Below are positions 1 to 5,402 of a stretch of 5,410 nt of DNA, piece by piece. The translations under genes were made by a program, and so were the position numbers. The notes beneath the pieces were generated by a model that made no database searches, was not told where the DNA came from, and worked only from the letters and a program-made list of their open reading frames with translations. The stretch is from the NCBI GenBank assembly GCA_002388905.1, contig DGNJ01000034.1, positions 15,671 through 21,080 on the forward strand. The letters run 5' to 3'. This stretch comes from Cellvibrionales bacterium UBA4495 (GTDB lineage Bacteria; Pseudomonadota; Gammaproteobacteria; Pseudomonadales; Porticoccaceae). How positions within the stretch are numbered: the first letter of the stretch is position 1; every line of letters starts with the position of its first letter.

Positions 1-574
1 CGATAAATGCCGGCTGCAACCGGTCCCAGGCCGTGTACAACTCCGGGCCCGACAGTCCGCCGTAACCCGGCTCGTCCTGGTGGCAGGCGATGCAGTTATT
101 GAACTTGGCGAAGTTCATCTGCCCCATGCGCCAGGCGATATTCCCGGGTTCATAGGTCACCGCCTCGATGCGCTCGTCGTAGGGCCGCAGGGTCATCAGG
201 TAATCCGCCACCTGGGTCGCCCGTTCCCCGTTCAGGGCCGGATGGGGTTCGAGACTGTCCTCGTCTATGCGGTCTTCCTCTCCCTGGGCGGTATCGATAT
301 GGGCGGGGGGATAGTCCCCGGCCGGGCGGATACGGACGGGGTCCTGCAACCACTGCTCGAGCCACTGCCGGCGGAACTTGTTGCCGGCGAAATACAGCGG
401 CGGCCCGCCGCGCTCGGCCCGGTCTTCTATACCCTGACTTTCGTAGTCGGCCTTATCCAGAGCGTGACAGCCGGCACAGTTGTCCACCACGAAGTCGGCG
501 GTGTCGCTCGCCACCGCCAGGGTCGGGCCGGCGGCGAGCAGGGTGATGGCGCAGAGTCTCAGTCCGGGTATCAC
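1..574 (-). CDS. Diheme c-type cytochrome, partial (C-terminus outside window)
   Basis: Predicted periplasmic electron carrier, probably delivering electrons to, or working with, the nitrite reductase encoded just upstream. The visible 191 residues start with a hydrophobic signal peptide (about residues 1-22, ending LAVA before SDTADF) and contain two covalent haem-binding motifs, CAGCH at 33-37 and CIACH at 161-165, each opening its own segment. The axial methionines cannot be assigned with certainty. The start is a GTG at 572-574: a strong AAGGAGGT lies 6 bases upstream, and the reading frame then gives the signal peptide directly. No ATG of the same frame gives a sensible leader. It begins 12 bases after the nirK stop, so the two genes are almost certainly one transcript. 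A nirK-cytochrome pairing is known from the ncgABC-nirK cluster of Nitrosomonas; orthology to ncgB or ncgC is not claimed. The frame is open to the window edge. Confidence 0.9.
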   Translation of the reverse strand, partial: MIPGLRLCAITLLAAGPTLAVASDTADFVVDNCAGCHALDKADYESQGIEDRAERGGPPLYFAGNKFRRQWLEQWLQDPVRIRPAGDYPPAHIDTAQGEEDRIDEDSLEPHPALNGERATQVADYLMTLRPYDERIEAVTYEPGNIAWRMGQMNFAKFNNCIACHQDEPGYGGLSGPELYTAWDRLQPAFI

Positions 575-580
575 GATGAC

Positions 581-588
581 ACCTCCTT
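581..588 (-). promoter_or_regulatory. Ribosome binding site deciding the GTG start of the cytochrome
   Basis: The minus strand reads AAGGAGGT, a near-perfect Shine-Dalgarno sequence, 6 bases before the GTG at 572-574. It overlaps the TAA stop of nirK (587-589), an arrangement that favours translational coupling of nirK and the cytochrome. Confidence 0.85.
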
Positions 589-1525
589 AGCGCAACAGGA
601 TTTGATCGCCACGGCCCTTGTCGGCATCGGCGCCCTCGTAGTTCATCAGCACCGAGATGGCGCCGTTGAGGGCGTGCTTCATGCGGTGATCGACAATGGC
701 GTTATTGGTGGGCCTGTCCGCCGGGCTGACAATATCGAAGATCATGCCGTGGGCAGGAGCCACGTCCACCGTCTGCAGGCCCCAGGAGACGTTTTTGGGA
801 TTGCCGTTGTCCCAGACCCGCTCCCAGATGCCGGCGATGGGGTGAAAGGCCGCCGCTTCGTTGATCATGGCATTGACGAAGTGGATACGGACCCGCTCGC
901 CGGGCTCGGACTCCAGGGTCTGGCTGGCGTTGGGATCGTGCACCGGGTCGTAGTGGAAGACCTTGCCGTTGATCAGGGCGGCCTTCCAGCCCTCGTTCAT
1001 CTTCATTTTGTCGGCGGAGGTGCCGGCTTCGAACAGATCCCCCTGGACCAGCACGTATTCGCGGTCGGGCCTGGGAAAGTCCTCGCTGTAACCCTCTTTG
1101 GGGTCGACGATAATGACCCCGTACATGCCCCGGGCGATGTGCTCGGCCATGGAGTCGCTGCCGCAGTGATAGATAAAGACGCCGGGGTAGTCCGCCCTGA
1201 AGGTGAATTCCTTGGTTTTGCCGGGCTTGATGGATTCGAATTCATCGAGCACATCCACCCGGGCGGCGTGGAAGTCGATGGAATGGCTCTGTTCGTTGTC
1301 CGGGTGGTTGGTAAGGGTGAAATCCACCACATCCCCCTGGGTGACCCGCACCACCGGCCCCGGCACCTGGCCCTCGTAGGTCCACATGCGCTGGGTGTTG
1401 CCGGCGTTGTCCACCACCAGGTCCTTCTCCACTACCTTGAGTTTCACCTGGACAGTTTCTGCCAGGGCAGTGGCGGCTAAAAAGGCCAGGCCCATGACGA
1501 AGGCATTGCGATACCGTGTTTTCAT
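587..1525 (-). CDS. nirK: Copper-containing nitrite reductase (NirK type)
   Basis: Predicted periplasmic enzyme that reduces nitrite to nitric oxide, with electrons entering at a type 1 copper and catalysis at a type 2 copper. The 312-residue protein has a signal peptide (about 1-22, cleavage after ALA) and two cupredoxin domains. Comparison with classical NirK assigns type 1 ligands H81, C121, H129 and M134, and type 2 ligands H86, H120 and H280. The catalytic pair Asp98/His255 of classical NirK corresponds to D84 (in HSIDFH) and H228 (in AAFHPIAG). There is HCG, not the HCH of laccase-like multicopper oxidases, which argues against a trinuclear copper oxidase. C121 and H129 are 8 residues apart, one fewer than in the classical Alcaligenes/Achromobacter enzymes, as in some nitrifier-type NirKs. 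The length, about 290 residues when mature, is at the short end of the family. The ATG at 1523-1525 has GGAG 8 bases upstream. It is first in an operon with the downstream cytochrome and divergent from norR. Confidence 0.9.
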   Translation of the reverse strand: MKTRYRNAFVMGLAFLAATALAETVQVKLKVVEKDLVVDNAGNTQRMWTYEGQVPGPVVRVTQGDVVDFTLTNHPDNEQSHSIDFHAARVDVLDEFESIKPGKTKEFTFRADYPGVFIYHCGSDSMAEHIARGMYGVIIVDPKEGYSEDFPRPDREYVLVQGDLFEAGTSADKMKMNEGWKAALINGKVFHYDPVHDPNASQTLESEPGERVRIHFVNAMINEAAAFHPIAGIWERVWDNGNPKNVSWGLQTVDVAPAHGMIFDIVSPADRPTNNAIVDHRMKHALNGAISVLMNYEGADADKGRGDQILLR

Positions 1526-1596
1526 GATTTTCTCCTACCTGTGGGATTGTGAGTGCTCTTCTTCCTTAACATCGATCTTCTATCTTCAACATCCTT

Positions 1597-1611
1597 TCAA
1601 CATCCGTGCCA
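1597..1611 (-). promoter_or_regulatory. Probable sigma-54 (-24/-12) promoter of nirK
   Basis: The minus strand reads TGGCAC-GGATG-TTGA against the sigma-54 consensus TGGCAC-N5-TTGC: the -24 element and spacing are perfect and the only mismatch is the final C of the -12 element. Transcription would start near 1585, giving a leader of about 60 bases before nirK. The adjacent divergent gene encodes a sigma-54-dependent activator, which makes the match more credible. The -12 GC is normally well conserved, so its change to GA is the main reservation. Confidence 0.6.
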
Positions 1612-1653
1612 GATATTTTTCGCTTGCTATTCATGTGGTTACCAATTTACGAT

Positions 1654-1664
1654 GTAGAAACAAC
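1654..1664. promoter_or_regulatory. Candidate NorR binding site (GT-N7-AC), proximal to nirK promoter
   Basis: GT at 1654-1655 and AC at 1663-1664 are separated by 7 bases, matching the GT-N7-AC core described for NorR enhancer sites. It lies about 43 bases upstream of the -24 element facing nirK. The flanks are not otherwise symmetric, and a core of four fixed bases occurs by chance fairly often, so this is the weaker of the two candidate sites. Confidence 0.35.
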
Positions 1665-1678
1665 AACAGCGCATAGGC

Positions 1679-1691
1679 TGTCTTTTCGACA
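1679..1691. promoter_or_regulatory. Candidate NorR binding site: perfect inverted repeat TGTC-N5-GACA
   Basis: TGTC-TTTTC-GACA contains the NorR core GT-N7-AC within a perfect 4-base inverted repeat. It is centred 26 bases from the second candidate site, about 68 bases upstream of the -24 element for nirK and 14 bases before the norR start codon. From here NorR could act as an enhancer-binding activator of nirK and also block its own gene, as is known for E. coli NorR autoregulation. Confidence 0.5.
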
Positions 1692-1705
1692 CAATTGGCA
1701 TACAA

Positions 1706-3247
1706 ATGACAACATCCGAGACCTTTGCCAACCTTGCGGATATCGTCGCCGATCTGTCCCGCTCCATCCCCCGGGAGGAGCGCTTCCAGCGCCTGCTGGA
1801 CGCCTTCCGCCGCAGCTTTCCCTGCGATGCCATCGCCCTGCTGGAACTGGAGGGAGACCAACTGTTGCCCCGGGCGGTAGAGGGGTTGAGCAAGGACACC
1901 CTGGGGCGGCGCTTTGCCGTTCAGCACCAACCCCGCCTGGCCCAGATCATGAACAGCCGCACGCCGGTTCGCTTTCCGTCGGATTCCGCCCTGCCCGATC
2001 CCTACGACGGCCTGGTGGAAAACGTCCACGAGCATCTTTATGTGCACGATTGCCTGGGGGCCGCCCTCTATGTGGACGACGAACCCTGGGGCGCCATCAC
2101 CCTGGATGCCCTGACACCGGATATTTTCGAGACCATCGATATGGGTGTCTTCGAGGCCTTTCTCGCCGTGGCCGCCGCCACGGTGCGCGCGGCCGACTGG
2201 ATTCACGAACTGGAGGAGCGCCTGCAGCGCCGGCAGCGCATCGAGCTGAGCCAGGACAGCCAGGGCGTTGAGGAAATGATCGGCGAGAGTGCGGCCATGA
2301 AACAGCTTCACCGGGAGGCCGAAACCGTGGCCGCATCGGATTTGACCGTGCTGATCCTGGGTGAAACGGGGGTCGGCAAGGAGCTGATCGCCCGCCTCAT
2401 TCACCACCACTCCCACCGCGCCGCCGAACCCATGATTCATGTCAATTGCGCGGCGCTGCCGGAAAACATTGCCGAGAGCGAACTGTTCGGTCACGTGCGG
2501 GGCGCCTTCTCCGGCGCCACCGACAACCGGATGGGGAAGTTCGAGCTCGCCCACGAGGGCACGTTGTTTCTGGACGAGGTGGGGGAACTGCCCCTGGCGG
2601 TTCAGGCCAAGCTGTTGCGTGCCCTCCAGGACGGCGATATCCAGCGCATCGGCAGCGACAGGCACCACAAGGTGGACGTGCGCCTCATTGCCGCCACCAA
2701 CCGGGACCTGAAGGAGGAAGTGGCCCGGGGGCGCTTCAGGGCCGACCTCTACCATCGCCTCAGCGTCTACCCGTTGGTGGTGCCGCCACTGCGGGAACGC
2801 CGCGACGACATCCTGCTCCTGGCCGGGTATTTCCTGGCCCGGGACCAGCGTCGCCTGGGCCTGCGCAATGTTCGCCTGAGCGCGCGGGCCCGGCACTGGC
2901 TGACCCGCTTCGACTGGCCGGGCAACATCCGGGAACTGGAACACACCCTTTCACGGGGCATCATCCGGGCCCTGAGCGCGGGCCAGGACAGGGAGCGCAT
3001 CGTGGAAGTTGACATCGAACACCTGGGCACCGAACTTACCGTCCCGTCACCCGGGCAGGCCCGGGATCACGGCGAGCCCGCCGAGGTCGAAGACCTGCCC
3101 ATGAAAGAGGCGGTCGACGACTTCAAGCGCCGGCTGGTGGAGGAACGACTAAGGCAGCACCAGGGCAACCGCGCGGCAACGGCCAAATCCCTGGGCATGG
3201 ACCGGGGAAATTTTTCGCGGTTGGCGAAAAGACTGGCTATTCAGTGA
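1706..3247 (+). CDS. norR: NorR: nitric-oxide-sensing sigma-54-dependent activator
   Basis: Cytoplasmic transcription activator that senses NO through a non-haem iron in its GAF domain and uses ATP hydrolysis to open sigma-54 promoters. The 513-residue length matches the roughly 504 residues of E. coli NorR. Domains: GAF about 20-165, AAA+ about 190-415, Fis-type HTH about 468-511. Visible motifs are Walker A GETGVGKE (219-226), the sigma-54 contact loop GAFSGA (266-271), Walker B TLFLDE (286-291), and the terminal helix-turn-helix NRAATAKSLGMDRGNFSRLAKRL. By recalled alignment, the iron-site residues R75, D96, D99 and D131 of E. coli correspond to R77, D98, D101 and D134 here. E. coli R81 appears as N83. 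The ATG start aligns with the E. coli N-terminus, and an in-frame stop at 1655-1657 limits upstream extension; no clear Shine-Dalgarno is seen. It is divergent from nirK and probably controls it. Other NO-regulated promoters elsewhere in the genome are possible. Confidence 0.95.
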   Translation: MTTSETFANLADIVADLSRSIPREERFQRLLDAFRRSFPCDAIALLELEGDQLLPRAVEGLSKDTLGRRFAVQHQPRLAQIMNSRTPVRFPSDSALPDPYDGLVENVHEHLYVHDCLGAALYVDDEPWGAITLDALTPDIFETIDMGVFEAFLAVAAATVRAADWIHELEERLQRRQRIELSQDSQGVEEMIGESAAMKQLHREAETVAASDLTVLILGETGVGKELIARLIHHHSHRAAEPMIHVNCAALPENIAESELFGHVRGAFSGATDNRMGKFELAHEGTLFLDEVGELPLAVQAKLLRALQDGDIQRIGSDRHHKVDVRLIAATNRDLKEEVARGRFRADLYHRLSVYPLVVPPLRERRDDILLLAGYFLARDQRRLGLRNVRLSARARHWLTRFDWPGNIRELEHTLSRGIIRALSAGQDRERIVEVDIEHLGTELTVPSPGQARDHGEPAEVEDLPMKEAVDDFKRRLVEERLRQHQGNRAATAKSLGMDRGNFSRLAKRLAIQ

Positions 3248-3259
3248 GGAGTGCAACCC

Positions 3260-3279
3260 CCTGAACGGCAGGAATTTTT
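3260..3279 (+). terminator. Weak possible terminator of norR
   Basis: Thirteen bases after the norR stop, CCTG-AACGG-CAGG can form a 4-base-pair hairpin, followed by AA and five T. The stem is short for an intrinsic terminator, so the call is tentative. Confidence 0.3.
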
Positions 3280-3301
3280 AAAATCGCGGGATAAAAAGTC
3301 A

Positions 3302-3322
3302 GAGTCGGCCTGTAAGCCGGGT
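3302..3322 (-). other. rnpB: Remnant of the 3' end of rnpB (RNase P RNA); probable island attachment site
   Basis: The minus strand reads ACCCGGCTTACAGGCCGACT followed by C. This matches, from memory, the 3' end of proteobacterial RNase P RNAs: the conserved ACCCGGCTTA segment followed by the 3' strand of helix P1 (GGCCGACTC). On that strand a run of five T follows shortly downstream (3293-3297), as after rnpB genes. Upstream of ACCCGG the expected rnpB sequence (GACAGA and onward) is absent, so only the last 20 or so bases exist here. Such a short fragment is what a site-specific integration at the 3' end of an RNA gene leaves at one border. The identification rests on a short match. Confidence 0.5.
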
Positions 3323-3375
3323 AGCTCGCCTTTACTGCGCTGATTTTCAAGAAAATTTAATTGAATTATACCCAA

Positions 3376-3397
3376 TGTGTACCACTTTGTGGACCAC
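3376..3397 (+). repeat. Two direct repeats TGTGKACCAC, 12-base period
   Basis: TGTGTACCAC (3376-3385) and TGTGGACCAC (3388-3397) differ at one base and start 12 bases apart. They lie about 55 bases inside the supposed island border at the rnpB remnant. Short direct repeats at this distance resemble arm-type integrase sites of tyrosine-recombinase islands; this role is an inference from position only. Confidence 0.6.
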
Positions 3398-3507
3398 CCA
3401 CACTCTATTTGTTGCGGTTATAACTAATGAGCTTAAATAATCTAATCCTTCGTCTCACCCCAGGTGACTGCGTGAAGGTATTATTGGAGTGCATTTCATC
3501 GGCCTTT

Positions 3508-3556
3508 ATATTCTTATATCGAATATCTTGATTATTTTTATTCTTCTATAGAATAT
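3508..3556. repeat. Paired operator-like elements TATTC-N7-GAATA, 30 bases apart
   Basis: Two copies of TATTCTTMTATMGAATAT occur, at 3509-3526 and 3539-3556, each with inverted 5-base arms (TATTC/GAATA) around a 7-base spacer. The first copy extends to 6-base arms (ATATTC/GAATAT, 3508-3526). The 30-base offset is close to three helical turns, so bound proteins would sit on the same face. The second copy overlaps a possible -10 element (TAGAAT, 3549-3554) upstream of mod, which would suit a repressor. The binding protein is unknown. Confidence 0.55.
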
Positions 3557-3706
3557 ACCACATTGCTAGCCATAACCTTGAGGAGCCAAAGCCACGTCCT
3601 ACATTCCTGAAGCTCTCCTAAAAAGGTATCATCTCGCCCGGCGTGAGCGTGGGAGCTACATCCGCCCGAACGCTTCTAACAAACAAGAACCGATTGAGTT
3701 GAAGTA

Positions 3707-4102
3707 ATGCCCATACTCCACTGGCTGAACAAGGGTGATGCTGTCACCGCAGCCAAACGCAGCCCCTACCGATTGCTCGAAGAAGTGTCCAGTCTTTCCA
3801 TTGGTGATCCTGATAATGAAAACCTTTTGATTCAGGGAGACAATCTGGAAGCCTTGAAAGCCCTGATTCCGTTTTATGCAGGGAAAGTAAAGTGCATTTA
3901 CATTGACCCACCCTACAATACAAAGTCAGCTTTTGAGCACTATGATGACAATCTAGAACATAGTATTTGGCTATCTGTTATGTACCCCAGGTTGGAAATC
4001 TTATGGGAGCTATTGAGCGATGATGGTGTAATTCTGATTAGCATCAACGACGATGAAGGCCACTACTTGAAAGCGATCACTAGTGTCCGGAATATTAGTT
4101 GA
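3707..4102 (+). pseudogene. mod: Type III restriction-modification methyltransferase (Mod), N-terminal fragment cut by an IS
   Basis: Remnant of a site-specific DNA adenine-N6 methyltransferase of the beta class, as found in type III restriction-modification systems. The segment LIQGDNLEALKAL (41-53) precedes the catalytic motif IV, DPPYNT, at residues 67-72; SAFEHYDDNLEHSIWLSVMYPRLE and the NDDEGHYLKAI region also follow the family pattern. In this class the target-recognition region and the SAM-binding FxGxG motif come after DPPY and are missing here. Native codons end at about residue 126, where the insertion sequence begins at 4086; translation then runs five residues into the element and stops at 4100-4102. 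The full-length family is usually 500-700 residues, so the product should be inactive. The ATG at 3707 fits the usual MPxLHWLNK start, although its ribosome binding site is weak. The rest of mod, and possibly res, should follow beyond 5410. Confidence 0.88.
4078..4085. repeat. Left copy of target-site duplication CACTAGTG
   Basis: CACTAGTG flanks the insertion sequence here and at 5403-5410. Because the octamer is its own reverse complement, it could also be read as a CTAG duplication plus extended terminal repeats. Confidence 0.65.
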
Positions 4103-5402
4103 ATAGATTCAATTGGTTACTGAATTTGGTCTCATTCATGCTCTGTTCACATCCCGTAAGTAGTTGATGAATAGGGGTTGTTTCGAAAACGGTCAGGCTC
4201 AAAATCTGTAGGATCGAGTGGAGGCTGGCCTTGATGTCGAGTCGTTTTTTGATGATGGCGACGAGGACATAGACGGAGACCGCGATCCAGACTTGTGTCT
4301 TGACCGCATTCTCCGAGGTTCCAAAAAACGATTTGATGCGCAGGTGTTGTTTGATCCATTTGAAGAACAGCTCGACCTGCCAGCGGTATCGATAAAGTTC
4401 GGCAATGGTTAGCGCCGGCAAGCTGAAGTTGTTCGTCAAAAAGACCAATCGCTTGTCGGTCGTGGCATCGTAAAATTTGATTCGGCGAAGCTTCTCGGGA
4501 TAGTGCTGCGCGGAATAAAACCCGGTAAGCACAACTGTTTGGTCGCAGCGCAAGCCGGTCTCTTTGTCCACCGGCCGAGAGTAGAGTCTTCGCACCTGCA
4601 GGTTGGTTTTGGCTCGAATGACAAAGAAAGCTGAGGCTTGCTGCAGCTGATACAGGCGCTCGAAGTCGGTATAGCCGCGATCCATGACGTAGAAAGCTCC
4701 CGGCTCTGGTAATAGCAGGTCGAGCACATTGACATCGTGGAGTCTGCCATCGGAAATGTGGATGAATGACGGAATATTGCCGCGCAGATCGAGCAGGGTA
4801 TGAAGTTTGACCGCGGCCTTGGTCGTTCGGAACTGAGCCCAGGGAAAGACCGATAGACAAAGATCGATCGTTGTGGCGTCGAGCGCGTACACCGTGTTGT
4901 TGAGGTCGAGTCCAAGGTCCTCGTCGGCATAGAGTCGTCGAGCGGTTTGGATCAGGGATTGGGCGAAATCGGCGTAAATGCGCCAGTCGCGTTTCTCGTT
5001 TGCCTCGGCCAGGGTGCTGCGCGCCACAGCAGAGCGAATGCCCATATGGTAGAGCTTGCTGCTCTGGGCTTTGAGACAGGCTTCGATATCGCGCAGGCTC
5101 TCGCGATAGGTGAGTTGCGCAAAGGCCATGCTGCGATACTGATCCTGGCAACTGAAACGCTTCATGTGCCGATTGCCTTGGTAGCGTTGAACGCAACGTC
5201 GAAACGTATGAAAAGGCAGATGCTCCATTGCCTGCGAGAAAACAAGTTTGCCGGTGTACATCGCCAAAACGCTCCAACCCGAAATGCCAGGCTAAAGCGT
5301 GCTCCTGGCAGGGGAAGCGGTTCAAGTCGGTGACAGGCATAAATGGCATATTATTGCTTAATTAACAGTAGGTTATAGGGCTTTGAAACCAGTTTTTCCG
5401 GA
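4086..5402 (-). mobile_element. Complete IS4-family insertion sequence (about 1.3 kb) inside mod
   Basis: A 1317-base element with one intact transposase gene on the minus strand. The ends are short imperfect inverted repeats: TCCGGAA at 4086-4092 and its reverse complement TTCCGGA at 5396-5402, with scattered matches further inward. Flanking CACTAGTG copies give an 8-base duplication, in the range known for part of the IS4 family. If the duplication is only CTAG, the element is 4084-5404 with ends TGTCCGGAA. The transposase stop lies only 9 bases from the left end; the right end holds about 140 non-coding bases before the transposase start. Intact ends and an unbroken gene suggest a recent insertion. 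Confidence 0.88.
4095..5261 (-). CDS. IS4-family DDE transposase with N-terminal DUF4372-like domain
   Basis: Transposase that cuts and joins the ends of the insertion sequence. From the ATG at 5261 the protein has 388 residues. The N-terminal part (about 1-75: LVFSQAMEHLPFHTFRRCV, then QDQYRSMAFAQLTYRESLRD) resembles the DUF4372 domain common in this IS4 group. The RNase H-like core has the first Asp at D128 (YALDATTID), the second at D194 (VMDRGYTD), and the family signature Y290-x2-R293-x3-E297-x6-K304 carrying the catalytic Glu. All DDE residues are present, so the enzyme is probably active. A TTG two codons upstream (5265-5267) could also start translation; the ATG is preferred, with GGAG 10 bases before it. 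It is read against the interrupted mod gene. Confidence 0.93.
   Translation of the reverse strand: MYTGKLVFSQAMEHLPFHTFRRCVQRYQGNRHMKRFSCQDQYRSMAFAQLTYRESLRDIEACLKAQSSKLYHMGIRSAVARSTLAEANEKRDWRIYADFAQSLIQTARRLYADEDLGLDLNNTVYALDATTIDLCLSVFPWAQFRTTKAAVKLHTLLDLRGNIPSFIHISDGRLHDVNVLDLLLPEPGAFYVMDRGYTDFERLYQLQQASAFFVIRAKTNLQVRRLYSRPVDKETGLRCDQTVVLTGFYSAQHYPEKLRRIKFYDATTDKRLVFLTNNFSLPALTIAELYRYRWQVELFFKWIKQHLRIKSFFGTSENAVKTQVWIAVSVYVLVAIIKKRLDIKASLHSILQILSLTVFETTPIHQLLTGCEQSMNETKFSNQLNLFN

Larger units (their letters stand above)
3323..3706. other. AT-rich gene-free stretch, probable border of an acquired island
   Basis: No credible gene is seen on either strand. The only open frame with an ATG of note (3427-3531, 34 codons) has no ribosome binding site. 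Base composition falls sharply from the GC-rich norR side to AT-rich DNA. The stretch holds direct repeats at 3376-3397, an imperfect hairpin at 3447-3478, the TATTC-N7-GAATA pair at 3509-3555, and a possible promoter for the methyltransferase, with TTGATT at 3528-3533 and TAGAAT at 3549-3554 but only 15 bases between them. Confidence 0.6.

Noticed and set aside
80..1480. Long plus-strand open frame of 466 codons
   Set aside because: It is antisense to nirK and the cytochrome, whose minus-strand frames have signal peptides, copper ligands and CxxCH motifs. The plus-strand product has no recognisable domain and is rich in repetitive Gly/Val/His typical of a GC-rich antisense frame.
587..1525. 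Laccase-type two-domain multicopper oxidase as identity of the nirK product
   Set aside because: The HCH and HxH motifs needed for a trinuclear copper site are absent, while the NirK catalytic Asp and His and the three type 2 copper ligands are all present.
1696..1710. TGGCAT on the plus strand as a sigma-54 promoter for norR
   Set aside because: No TTGC-type -12 element follows at the right distance, and the sequence runs into the norR start codon.
1631..2944. Long minus-strand open frame opposite norR
   Set aside because: NorR on the plus strand is unambiguous over the same region; the antisense frame has no known motif and is a GC-rich codon-bias shadow.
3427..3531. Small open frame of 34 codons in the gene-free stretch
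   Set aside because: There is no ribosome binding site and the product has no recognisable feature; it overlaps the hairpin and the first operator-like repeat.
3645..3676. Possible hairpin AGCGT...ACGCT before mod as a riboswitch or terminator
   Set aside because: The stem is short with a large loop and bulge, no T run follows, and it resembles no known riboswitch.
4147..5349. Second minus-strand frame of 400 codons within the insertion sequence
   Set aside because: It overlaps the transposase in another frame and lacks the DDE and Y-R-E-K signatures that the chosen frame carries complete.
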